Under the pieces are notes generated by a model, which saw nothing but the letters and a program-made list of their open reading frames with translations, was not told where the DNA came from and did no database searches. 64,000 bases of DNA, taken from positions 62,001-126,000 of the forward strand of contig NZ_QVLS01000002.1 in NCBI RefSeq assembly GCF_003417535.1. The letters are read 5' to 3'. This document shows, piece by piece, positions 47,347 to 58,011 of this stretch. Source of the stretch: Hydrogenophaga borbori (lineage in GTDB: Bacteria; Pseudomonadota; Gammaproteobacteria; Burkholderiales; Burkholderiaceae_C). Each line of letters starts with the position of its first letter. Within the stretch, counting starts at the first letter, position 1. The position numbers and the translations under genes are program-made.

Positions 47347-48662
47347 TCGTGGAATCCCATGATGGTCTGGTAGCCGTGCCAGAAGCCGCGCACGGCCGCT
47401 TCGGTGGCGCGCGAAGACTCGTTCGATTCGGCGAGCCTGCCGCCCATCTCGATGAACGAGGCCTTGTCGTCGGAGCCGCGCGTGCCGCGCTGCACGAAGG
47501 AGTTGATGCAGCCGTCCTCCAGCGCCACCAGGCCCGCGGCGCCGGTGAGGTTGGCCTGCATGACGCGCATCTTTTCCTGCTCGGGCGTGTCGGTCTCGTA
47601 GCCCAGGAAGATCCAGAACAGCTCGGTCTTGTCCACGCCGCGCGGCACCACGAAGCGCACCGCCAGCGAGTTCAGCGTGAGCTGGCTCACCAGTGTGGGA
47701 AAGATGGTCTGGATGCTGTGCGTGATCTGGTCGTCGAAGCCGTCCCAGGCCTGCAGCAGCTGCGGGCCGTCGAGCTCGGAGCTGTACTTGGCCGAATGCA
47801 CCTCGGCGCTCTGGTACTCGGCGGCGGTGTCCAGCGTGGCGCGCTTGCTGTAGCTGATGTGGTGCCACTTCTTCTCGGACAGGATGATGCCGCCGTCCAT
47901 GTCGAGCCGGTTCACCTTGAAGGTGGTGTAGAAGGTGTGCAGCAGCGTGGCGTGGTAGGAGTCGCGCACGTTCTCGGCGTACAGCTTCCAGTTGTTGTGG
48001 ATCATCTGGCTGTGCGTGCCGAGGATCTTCAGGGGGTGGTCCATGTTGCGCTTGAGGAAGGCGGTGATGCGATCGCCCAGGAATTCCTCCAGCGGCGGCG
48101 TCTCGTCCTGGAAGGTGCCGAAGACGATGCCCGCCATCACCGACACGCGGATCGGCTGCAGGCGGTGCTTGGAGACATCGAAGTCCTCGGGCATGCCGCC
48201 CTTGCCCTTGACGCCCTTTTGGAAGGCCACGCCGCGCAGGCGGCCGTCGAGCCGGTAGTTCCAGGCGTGGTACACGCAGGTCAGCGACTTCTTGTTGTCG
48301 TGGTCCTTGAGGCAGACCAGGGCGCCCTTGTGCGCGCAGCGGTTGACCATGCCGTGCAGCTCGCCGTTTTCGTCGCGCGTGACGATGATGGGCGTGTCGC
48401 CGATCCAGGTGGTGCGGATGTCGCCGGGGTTCTTCACCTCCACCGCGAGGCAGAGGTAATGCCAGATCGGGCCGCGGAAGATCTTCTCCTGCTCCATCTG
48501 GTAGATGGCGGGGTCGGAGAAGACGCGGTAGGGCACGCGCGTGGCGCCGCCGGCGGGCCAGCGCAGGCTCACGGGCGGGGCCACGGGGGCCTCGGCCGCG
48601 CGCTGGCTCGCGGCGCCAGCGCACGCATCGGCGTCGTGCAGTTCGCAGGAGGTGGTGTCCAT
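47343..48662 (-). CDS. Rieske aromatic-ring-hydroxylating dioxygenase, alpha subunit
   Basis: A 439-aa catalytic subunit. Rieske cluster ligands Cys109/His111 (CAH) and Cys129/His132 (CVYH), and the mononuclear iron site in ENVRDSYHATLLH. This resembles the benzoate/anthranilate/salicylate-type (BenA, AndAc) group; substrate not predictable. No ferredoxin or reductase gene is adjacent. First gene of the unit, divergent from a LysR regulator with a T-N11-A box in between. Confidence 0.93.
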   Translation of the reverse strand: MDTTSCELHDADACAGAASQRAAEAPVAPPVSLRWPAGGATRVPYRVFSDPAIYQMEQEKIFRGPIWHYLCLAVEVKNPGDIRTTWIGDTPIIVTRDENGELHGMVNRCAHKGALVCLKDHDNKKSLTCVYHAWNYRLDGRLRGVAFQKGVKGKGGMPEDFDVSKHRLQPIRVSVMAGIVFGTFQDETPPLEEFLGDRITAFLKRNMDHPLKILGTHSQMIHNNWKLYAENVRDSYHATLLHTFYTTFKVNRLDMDGGIILSEKKWHHISYSKRATLDTAAEYQSAEVHSAKYSSELDGPQLLQAWDGFDDQITHSIQTIFPTLVSQLTLNSLAVRFVVPRGVDKTELFWIFLGYETDTPEQEKMRVMQANLTGAAGLVALEDGCINSFVQRGTRGSDDKASFIEMGGRLAESNESSRATEAAVRGFWHGYQTIMGFHE

Positions 48663-48712
48663 GTCTCGTGGGGGCGGGATGAAGAAGGTGTGCGGATGCT
48701 AGGGACGCGCCA

Positions 48713-48733
48713 TTCATAAGTCGATAAGATGAA
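48713..48733. promoter_or_regulatory. LysR-type operator TTCAT-N11-ATGAA
   Basis: A perfect 5+5 dyad with the T-N11-A core required by LysR-family activators, centred between the dioxygenase ATG (48662) and the LysR ATG (48760). AT-rich against its surroundings. Confidence 0.78.
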
Positions 48734-48759
48734 GGCGATCAACAGTATCTGGATTGCAG

Positions 48760-49728
48760 ATGGGACAAGACGCAGCCCCCCGTTTCGACCTCAACCTGCT
48801 GCGGGTGTTTCTCGCGGTGTACGACGCCAAGAGCGTGGGCGGCGCCGCCCAGGCGCTGAACATGAGCCAACCGGGCCTGAGCACCGCGCTGGCGCGCCTG
48901 CGCAAGCAGCTCGGCGACCCGCTGTTCCTGCGCGGCGCCAGCGGCATGGAACCCACCAGCCGGGCGCGCAGCCTGGCCGATTCGGTGCGCGGCATCATGC
49001 GCGCGGTGGACGCCGAGGTGCTCAAGCCGCCGGTGTTCGACCCCACCACTTCCACGCGCGAGTTCCGCATCGCGCTCACCGACATCGCCGAGGGCATCTA
49101 CCTGCCGATCGCGCTGCGGGCCTTGAAGGAAAACGCCTCGCGCATGAGCCTGCGCTCGGTGTTCATGTCGCCGCGCGACCTGGAGGAGGCAATGGCGGCG
49201 GGCGAGGTGGACATGGCGGCCGGCTTCTACCCCGACATCAAGGGCTCGGCCTTCATGCACCGGCGCATCGCGTTGCACTCGTTCGCCTGTCTCGCGGCCG
49301 CGCGCCACCCCGAGTTGGGCGAGCGCATGACGCCGGAGCAGTTCGCGCGCCTGCCGCACGTGGTGGTGGAGGCCACCGGCCGCAGCCAGGAGGTGTTCGA
49401 CCGCTTCCTGCAGCGGCGCCAGCTGCAGCGCGACGTGGTGCTGCGCACGCCGCACTTCATGAGCGTGCCCGTCATCGTGGCGGAGAGCGATGCGGTGGCC
49501 GTGGTGCCGCAGGCGCTGGCCGATTTCATCATCGACCACCCGCGCATCAAGCAGGTGCGGCTGCCCTTTCGGCCGCCGACGTTCCAGGCCAACCTGTACT
49601 GGCACCGCAGCGCGCACACCGATCCGGCCAACCAGTGGCTGCGCCAGGCGCTGATCCGCGAGTTCCCGCGCCTGCAGGCGCGCGCCTACGACCGCAACGG
49701 CCGCGCGGCCAACGCACCGCGCGGCTGA
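48760..49728 (+). CDS. LysR-family transcriptional regulator
   Basis: A 322-aa LTTR. N-terminal helix-turn-helix LNLLRVFLAVYDAKSVGGAA, QALNMSQPGLSTALARLRKQ, then an inducer-binding domain of PBP2 type (FRIALTDIAEGIYLPIALRA). ATG at 48760; a TTG lies 2 codons upstream. Likely regulator of the divergent dioxygenase unit. Confidence 0.93.
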   Translation: MGQDAAPRFDLNLLRVFLAVYDAKSVGGAAQALNMSQPGLSTALARLRKQLGDPLFLRGASGMEPTSRARSLADSVRGIMRAVDAEVLKPPVFDPTTSTREFRIALTDIAEGIYLPIALRALKENASRMSLRSVFMSPRDLEEAMAAGEVDMAAGFYPDIKGSAFMHRRIALHSFACLAAARHPELGERMTPEQFARLPHVVVEATGRSQEVFDRFLQRRQLQRDVVLRTPHFMSVPVIVAESDAVAVVPQALADFIIDHPRIKQVRLPFRPPTFQANLYWHRSAHTDPANQWLRQALIREFPRLQARAYDRNGRAANAPRG

Positions 49729-49732
49729 GGGC

Positions 49733-50500
49733 TCAGGCGGCCTCGGCGGGCAGCGTGCGCATCCAGTCGTCGAGCGCGCGGGCCAGCTCGGCCGGGCATT
49801 CCGCGGCGCTGATGTGCGCAGCGTCGACCTCGACGATGCGCGCGCCCGCGATGTCGGCGGCGATGGCCTGCGACTGCGCCAGCGGCGTGGCGAGGTCGTG
49901 CCGGCCCGCGACGACCAACGTGGGCGTGTGGATGCGCCGGTTGCCCGGGCGCAGGTCCATGGCCGCGATGGCCTCGCAGGCGCGCACGTAGCCCAGCGAA
50001 TCGGTGCCAAGCAAGGTCTGGCGCAGGCGCTCGGCCACGGCCTGGCCGGCCGGGCTCTGGCGAAAGCCCGGCGTGAGCCAGCGGTCGAGCGAGGCCTCGG
50101 CCACGGCGGGCATGCCGCTGGTGCGCACGGCCTGGATGCGCGTGTCCCACAGCGCGCGGTCGGCGTAGTGCGGCGCGGCGTTGATGACCGCCAGGCCCCG
50201 CAGCAGCGAAGGGTGCCGCGCGGCCAGCGCCTGACCGACCATGCCGCCGAGCGACAGGCCGGCGAACACCACGGGTCGCGATGAGACCGAGCGGATCACG
50301 GCGGCGGCGTCGTCCGCCAGGTCGTCGATGGTGTAGGGCGCCTCGGGCGAGGGGCCCCGTCCATGGCCACGGTGGTCGTAGCGGACCACGGTGCAGCGCG
50401 GGGCGAGCAGGGCGGTGAGCGCGTCCCACATGTGGCGGTCGAGGGCGAGTGCGTGGCTCAGGACCACCAGAGGTCCTTGTCCGTCCTGGGTGATGTTCAT
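49733..50500 (-). CDS. Alpha/beta-hydrolase (3-oxoadipate enol-lactonase-like)
   Basis: A 255-aa hydrolase with LVVLSHALALDRHMWDALTA, VRYDHRGHGRGPSPE, the nucleophile in VFAGLSLGGMVGQALA, and catalytic His in DAAHISAAECP. The pattern resembles PcaD, but no pca neighbours are present. Convergent with the LysR gene (4-base gap). Confidence 0.85.
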   Translation of the reverse strand: MNITQDGQGPLVVLSHALALDRHMWDALTALLAPRCTVVRYDHRGHGRGPSPEAPYTIDDLADDAAAVIRSVSSRPVVFAGLSLGGMVGQALAARHPSLLRGLAVINAAPHYADRALWDTRIQAVRTSGMPAVAEASLDRWLTPGFRQSPAGQAVAERLRQTLLGTDSLGYVRACEAIAAMDLRPGNRRIHTPTLVVAGRHDLATPLAQSQAIAADIAGARIVEVDAAHISAAECPAELARALDDWMRTLPAEAA

Positions 50501-50561
50501 GGGGTCTGCCGTGGCGTTGAGGGAACGCCGGGCAGTCTACGGGCGGGGATGGCGCTGGCGC

Positions 50562-50588
50562 ATCGCTCGCAGCGATACGCGGTATCGC
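50562..50588. promoter_or_regulatory. Overlapping ATCGC/GCGAT inverted repeats
   Basis: Two overlapping perfect dyads: ATCGCT-CGC-AGCGAT (50562-50576) and GCGATAC-GCG-GTATCGC (50572-50588). They lie between the Hsp70-like stop and the hydrolase start, both minus strand. They could be an operator array for the hydrolase or an RNA hairpin ending the upstream transcript; no T run follows. Confidence 0.5.
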
Positions 50589-50612
50589 GCCGGGCAAGCC
50601 CGCCGAGGCCGC

Positions 50613-51932
50613 CTACGCGAACAGCCGCAGCGCCTGCACGCCCAGCCCCCGGGCCACGCTGGCGTCGCGGTCCCCATGCCAGGCGAGCGCCGCCGGCAGG
50701 CGGGCGGCAATGCGCTCGGTCAGGGGCCTGAAGCCGGTGGAGCCGCCGGTGAAGTACACGGCGTCCACCGCGTCGGCGCGCACGCCGCCCGCCCGCAGCG
50801 TTTCGTCGGCCGCCGCCACGATGCGCTGCAACTGCGCGTCCAGCGCCTGCACCGCCTGGGCGCCGTCGAGCGTGGCGTGCAGGCCGGGTTCCAGCCGGGC
50901 CAGGTCGATGCGGGTGGCGCCGCCCTCGGCGACGGCGATCTTGGCCGCTTCGGCCTGGCCGACGAGGGCGTGGCCCAGGCGCTGTTCCAGCACGGTCATC
51001 AGCCGCCGGTACTGCGTGGGGTCGCCGTAGAAGCCGCCCATGCGGCGCAGTTCGGCCATGCGCCGGGGGCTGTAGACCGTGTTGATGAGGTGCCAGGTGG
51101 CGAGGTCGAAGTACACGCGGCTGGGCACTTCGCGCGGCGTCTCGCCGGGGCGCCGCGGGCCCAGGCCCTTGTAGCCGCACAGGGGCAGGATGCTGGCCAG
51201 CTCGATGTGGCGGTCGAAGTCGGTGCCGGCGACGTGCACGCCGTGGTTGGCCAGGATGTCGCCCTGGCGCTCCAGTCGCCGGCGGCGTTCGGGCCCGACG
51301 CGCACGAGCGAGAAGTCCGAGGTGCCGCCGCCGATGTCGGCGACCAGCACCAGCTGCTCGCGCTGCACGGTCTGCTCGTAGTCGAGCGCGGCGGCGATCG
51401 GCTCGTACTGGAAGCTCAGCTCGCGCAGGCCGACGGCGCGCGCCGCGTCTTCCAGCGCCTGCTGCGCCTGGGCGTCGCGCACCGGATCGCCGTCGACGAA
51501 ATAGACCGGCCGGCCCAGCACCGCGCGCTCCAGCGGCGCGCCGGCCTGTTGCTCGGCCAGCGACTTCAGGTGCCGCAGGTAGCCCGAGACCACGTCGAGG
51601 TAGCGCACCGAGCGGCCGGCGCCCACCTCGGTGCTCTGCTCGGCCAGGCTGGAGCCGAGGATGCTCTTCATCGAGCGCATGAGCCGCCCCTCATGCCCCT
51701 CCATGTAGGCGGCGAGGGCCTCGCGGCCGTACGCGCGCTGCGGCTCCTCGTGGGCCGCCAGCCCCTCCACCTGGTAGAAGACCGCGGTGGGCATGGTGCG
51801 CCGGCCGGGCTCGACCTCGACCAGTTCGACGCCGCCGCCGGGCGCTGGCAGCGCGATGGCCGAGTTGGAGGTGCCGAAGTCGATGGCGCAGCTGGGGGCG
51901 CGGGCGGGGGCTCGCGCCGCCGGGGCGCTCAA
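50613..51932 (-). CDS. Hsp70-like ATPase (YegD type)
   Basis: A 439-aa actin/Hsp70-fold ATPase without the substrate-binding domain of DnaK. Seen: phosphate-1 loop IDFGTSNSAIALP, phosphate-2 VLVADIGGGTSDFSLVRVG and the adenosine-site AVYFTGGSTGFRPLTERI. Similar to YegD-type proteins of unknown client. A TTG start at 51932 overlaps the gamma-glutamyltransferase stop (TTGA). Confidence 0.88.
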   Translation of the reverse strand: MSAPAARAPARAPSCAIDFGTSNSAIALPAPGGGVELVEVEPGRRTMPTAVFYQVEGLAAHEEPQRAYGREALAAYMEGHEGRLMRSMKSILGSSLAEQSTEVGAGRSVRYLDVVSGYLRHLKSLAEQQAGAPLERAVLGRPVYFVDGDPVRDAQAQQALEDAARAVGLRELSFQYEPIAAALDYEQTVQREQLVLVADIGGGTSDFSLVRVGPERRRRLERQGDILANHGVHVAGTDFDRHIELASILPLCGYKGLGPRRPGETPREVPSRVYFDLATWHLINTVYSPRRMAELRRMGGFYGDPTQYRRLMTVLEQRLGHALVGQAEAAKIAVAEGGATRIDLARLEPGLHATLDGAQAVQALDAQLQRIVAAADETLRAGGVRADAVDAVYFTGGSTGFRPLTERIAARLPAALAWHGDRDASVARGLGVQALRLFA

Positions 51933-53536
51933 AACCCCACCGCTTGCCCGTCGCGCCGCGAGTCGCTGGCGGCCACGTAGCCGTCCTCCAGGTCGTCGCT
52001 CAGGCGGGCGATGAACTGGCCGCTGCCGAAGTCGAGGTAGCTGTCGGCGGTGGGCTCGAAGCGGTGGCCCAGGGCCTTGAGGCCCTCGCGCAGCGCGGGG
52101 TCCATGGTGGACTCGAAGTCCACGTCCAGGCCCTTGCCCCACTTCCAGCGTGGCGCGTCGCTGGCGGCCTGCGGCTGCTGGCCGTGCACCAGCATGCGCA
52201 CCAGCGTTTGCACGTGGCCCTGCGGCTGCATGTTGGCGCCCATCACGCCGAAGCCCATCACCGGCTGGCCGCCGCGCGTGAGAAAGCCTGGAATGATGGT
52301 GTGGAAGGGCCGCTTGCCCGGCGCCACCTGGTTGGGGTGGCCGTCCTGCAGCGTGAAGCCGTGGCCGCGGTTCTGCAGACTCACGCCCCAGCCGGGCACC
52401 ACCACACCGCTGCCGAAGCCCAGGTAGTTGGACTGGATCAGGCTGACCATGCGGCCCTGCGCGTCGGCGGTGGTGAGGTACACCGTGCCGCCGCGCGGCG
52501 GCTCGCCCGGCCCGGGGTCGATGGCGCGCTGGGGGTCGATGCGCTGGGCGCGCTCGCGCAAGTAGGCGGGGTCCAGCAGGTCGGCCGCGGTGACCTCGGT
52601 CATGTAGCGCTCGTCGGCCACCCAGCGGTAGGTGTCGGCGAAGGCCAGCTTCATGGCCTCGATCTGCAGGTGCTGGCCTTCGATGCTGTCGACCCCGAAG
52701 CGGCCGATGTCCAGTTGCTCCAGCATGCCCAGCGCCATCAGCGCGGCGATGCCCTGGCCGTTGGGCGGCAGCTCGTGCACCGTGTGGCCGGCGAAGCCGA
52801 TCTCGATGGGCTGCACCCATTGCGCCTGTTGGGCGGCGAGGTCGCTGGCGCGCAGCTGGGCGCCGTGCTCGCGGGCGAAGGCCTCGATGGCGGCGGCGAT
52901 CTCGCCGCGGTAGAAGGCCTCGCCGCGCGTCTGGGCGATGGCGCGCAGCGCGCGGGCGGCATCGGGGAAGGCGAAGCGCTCGCCCACCTGCGGCGCGCGC
53001 CCGCGCGGCAGGAAGGCCTGGGCGAAGCCGGGCTTGTCGTGCAGCAGGGGCACGGCCTGCGCCCACTTCTTCGCGATCACCGGCGCCACTGCGTGGCCGC
53101 GCTCGGCGAGTTCGATGGCGGGCTCCATCAGATCGGCGAAAGGCAGGGCGCCGAAGCGTTCGGACAGCGCCGCCCAGCCGCTCACGGCGCCCGGCACGGT
53201 GACGGCGTCGAAGCCGCGCAGGGGCATCTGGCCACCGTGCTTCTGATCGAAGTAGGTCTTGCTCCAGCCCATGGGCGCCACGCCCGAGGCATTCATGCCG
53301 TGCAGGCGCTCGCCGTCCCAGACGATGGCGAAGTTGTCGCTGCCCAGGCCGTTGGAGCAGGGCTCCACCACCGTCAATGCGGCGGCGGTGGCGATGGCCG
53401 CGTCGATCGCGTTGCCGCCCTTGAGCAGCATGCGCAGCCCGGCCATCGCGGCCAGCGGCTGGGTGGTGGCCACCGCGTTGCGCGCCATCAGCGGCGCGCG
53501 CGAGACGGGGTAGGGGTTGTTCCAGTGAAATTGCAT
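51929..53536 (-). CDS. Gamma-glutamyltransferase family protein
   Basis: A 535-aa N-terminal-nucleophile hydrolase family member. Seen: GGNAIDAAIATAAALTVVEP, GLGSDNFAIVWDGERLHGMN, ALGMLEQLDI, and the autocleavage/catalytic threonine in GGTVYLTTAD. There is no N-terminal signal peptide, so it is predicted cytoplasmic, unlike E. coli Ggt; it may be a gamma-glutamyl or cephalosporin-acylase-type amidase. It is translationally coupled to the Hsp70-like gene. Confidence 0.9.
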   Translation of the reverse strand: MQFHWNNPYPVSRAPLMARNAVATTQPLAAMAGLRMLLKGGNAIDAAIATAAALTVVEPCSNGLGSDNFAIVWDGERLHGMNASGVAPMGWSKTYFDQKHGGQMPLRGFDAVTVPGAVSGWAALSERFGALPFADLMEPAIELAERGHAVAPVIAKKWAQAVPLLHDKPGFAQAFLPRGRAPQVGERFAFPDAARALRAIAQTRGEAFYRGEIAAAIEAFAREHGAQLRASDLAAQQAQWVQPIEIGFAGHTVHELPPNGQGIAALMALGMLEQLDIGRFGVDSIEGQHLQIEAMKLAFADTYRWVADERYMTEVTAADLLDPAYLRERAQRIDPQRAIDPGPGEPPRGGTVYLTTADAQGRMVSLIQSNYLGFGSGVVVPGWGVSLQNRGHGFTLQDGHPNQVAPGKRPFHTIIPGFLTRGGQPVMGFGVMGANMQPQGHVQTLVRMLVHGQQPQAASDAPRWKWGKGLDVDFESTMDPALREGLKALGHRFEPTADSYLDFGSGQFIARLSDDLEDGYVAASDSRRDGQAVGF

Positions 53537-53564
53537 GACGAAGAGGCGGTGGAGAGCACGCCCC

Positions 53565-53650
53565 TCAGCCGGGGGCCGCGCGGAGCCGGCTTTGCCGGGC
53601 CGCAGCGGCCGCCCCCTGGGGGGGGACGGCCGCAGGCCGGCGCGGGGGGA
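53565..53650. repeat. GC-rich palindromic intergenic element
   Basis: Between gabD and the gamma-glutamyltransferase gene, a dense set of GC palindromes (GCCGGCTTTGCCGGGC, GCAGCGGCCGC, CGGCCGCAGGCCGGC) forms potential long hairpins. Such elements recur in Comamonadaceae genomes (general knowledge). I see no near-identical second copy in this window. Confidence 0.4.
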
Positions 53651-55129
53651 TCACTTCAGAACATCCCCCAGGCACAGGTACTTGATCTCGACGTAGTCGT
53701 CCATGCCGTGGTGCGAGCCCTCGCGGCCCAGGCCGGACTGCTTGACGCCGCCGAAGGGCACGTGCTCGGTGGCCAGGATGCCCACGTTGATGCCCACCAT
53801 GCCGTACTCCAGCGCCTCGCTCACGCGGAAGATGCGCCCCACGTCGCGGCTGTAGAAGTAGCTGGCCAGGCCGAACTCGGTGTTGTTCGCGGCGTCGATG
53901 GCCTCCTGCTCGGTCTCGAACTTGAAGACCGGCGCGAAGGGGCCGAAGGTCTCCTCGCGCGCGCACAGCATGTCGGCCTTGGCGCCGGCCACCACCGTGG
54001 GCTCGAAGAACTGGCCCTGCAGCTTTTTGCCGCCGGCCACCACCGTGCCGCCCTTGGCCACGGCGTCGTCCACGTGGCGCTGCACCTTGTCCACCGCCGC
54101 GTCCTCGATCAGCGGGCCCTGCACCACGCCGTCTTCAAAACCGTTGCCCACCTTGAAGGCCTGGACCTTGGCGGCGAACTTCTTCACGAACTCGTCGTAC
54201 ACGCCGGCCTGCACGTAGAAGCGGTTGGCGCAGACGCAGGTCTGCCCGGCGTTGCGGTACTTGCTGGCCAGCGCGCCTTCCACGGCGGAGTCGATGTCGG
54301 CGTCGTCGAAGACGATGAAGGGGGCGTTGCCGCCCAGCTCCAGCGCCAGCTTCTTCACCGTGGGCGCGCACTGCGCCATGAGGATGCGGCCGACTTCGGT
54401 GGAGCCGGTGAAGCTCAGGTGGCGCACCGTGTCGCTGGCGCACAGGGCCTTGCCCACGGCGATGCTCTGCTGCGAGTCGGCGGTGATGACGTTGAGCACG
54501 CCGGCCGGGATGCCGGCGCGCACGGCCAACTCGGCGGCGGCCAGGGCCGTCAGCGGCGTGAGCTCGGCCGGCTTGATCACCACCGGGCAGCCGGCGGCCA
54601 GGGCCGGCGCCACCTTGCGCGTGATCATGGCCAGCGGGAAGTTCCAGGGCGTGATGGCCGCGCACACGCCAATGGGCTGCTTGAGCACCAGCAGGCGGCG
54701 GTTGGGGTCGAAGGTGGGCAGGGTCTCGCCGTTGACGCGCTTGGCCTCCTCGGCGAACCACTCGACGAAGCTGGCGCCGTAGGCGATCTCGCCCTTGCCC
54801 TCGGCGAAGGGCTTGCCCTGCTCGGCGGTAAGGATGCGGCCCAGGTCTTCCTGGTTCGCCATCAGCAGGTCGTACCACTTGCGCAGCAGGTTGGCGCGTT
54901 CCTTGGCGCTGCGCGCGCGCCAGGCCGGCCAGGCCTTGTCGGCGGCGGCGATGGCGGCCTCGGCGTCGGCCGCGCCCAGGTTGGCCACGTCGGCCAGCTT
55001 TTGGCCGGTGGCGGGGTCGTGCACGTCGAAGCGGGCGCCGCCCTTGACCCACTGGCCGTTGATGAGGCCGTCGGTCTTGAGCAGGCTGGGGTCTTTCAGC
55101 AGGGCCAGGGGGGAGGTTTTCATGTCCAT
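53651..55129 (-). CDS. gabD: NAD(P)-dependent succinate-semialdehyde dehydrogenase
   Basis: A 492-aa aldehyde dehydrogenase. Seen: TPWNFPLAMITRKVAPALAA, LSFTGSTEVGR, the catalytic Glu in ELGGNAPFIVFDDAD and the catalytic Cys in GQTCVCANRFYV, the GabD form of this motif. It oxidises succinate semialdehyde to succinate in 4-aminobutyrate and related catabolism. The ATG at 55129 is followed by a second ATG 2 codons later. A strong palindrome lies about 40 bases upstream. Confidence 0.93.
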   Translation of the reverse strand: MDMKTSPLALLKDPSLLKTDGLINGQWVKGGARFDVHDPATGQKLADVANLGAADAEAAIAAADKAWPAWRARSAKERANLLRKWYDLLMANQEDLGRILTAEQGKPFAEGKGEIAYGASFVEWFAEEAKRVNGETLPTFDPNRRLLVLKQPIGVCAAITPWNFPLAMITRKVAPALAAGCPVVIKPAELTPLTALAAAELAVRAGIPAGVLNVITADSQQSIAVGKALCASDTVRHLSFTGSTEVGRILMAQCAPTVKKLALELGGNAPFIVFDDADIDSAVEGALASKYRNAGQTCVCANRFYVQAGVYDEFVKKFAAKVQAFKVGNGFEDGVVQGPLIEDAAVDKVQRHVDDAVAKGGTVVAGGKKLQGQFFEPTVVAGAKADMLCAREETFGPFAPVFKFETEQEAIDAANNTEFGLASYFYSRDVGRIFRVSEALEYGMVGINVGILATEHVPFGGVKQSGLGREGSHHGMDDYVEIKYLCLGDVLK

Positions 55130-55169
55130 GGGTGTCTCCGTCGGTTCGCGAGGCAGCGGGAAGGTGAAA

Positions 55170-55185
55170 ATTTAACTTGTTAAAT
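55170..55185. promoter_or_regulatory. AT-rich palindrome ATTTAAC-TT-GTTAAAT
   Basis: A perfect 7+7 dyad in a 16-base all-but-two A/T island, centred about 48 bases upstream of the gabD ATG. A probable operator of a MarR- or GntR-like repressor (inference); no regulator gene is adjacent. Confidence 0.7.
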
Positions 55186-55202
55186 AATTCAGGGCGCGAT
55201 TG

Positions 55203-55290
55203 TGCTCCCGATCCGGGGTGGGAGCATAGCCCCGGGGGTGGGGCGGGGTGCGCGAACGCCGGCGACCGCCCACCCGGGGCGGTGGTTTTC
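55203..55290 (+). promoter_or_regulatory. Inverted repeats in the alaS leader
   Basis: TGCTCCC (55203-55209) pairs with GGGAGCA (55220-55226), and ACCGCC (55265-55270) with GGCGGT (55278-55283) followed by GGTTTT. The second is terminator-like and sits about 90 bases before the alaS ATG, so it could be an attenuator if transcription starts upstream. No aptamer recognised. Confidence 0.35.
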
Positions 55291-55377
55291 CCCGGGATGG
55301 TGGCGCCTGTCCCGCATGTTGGAAAATAGCGGGTTCGCGTGCCCGGCGCGCTCCCACCCCGCAGCCCCAAAGGTCCT

Positions 55378-58011
<2,634 letters not shown>

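Noticed and set aside
55186..55377. T-box leader for alaS
   Set aside because: No T-box sequence or specifier stem is visible, and T-boxes are not expected in betaproteobacteria.
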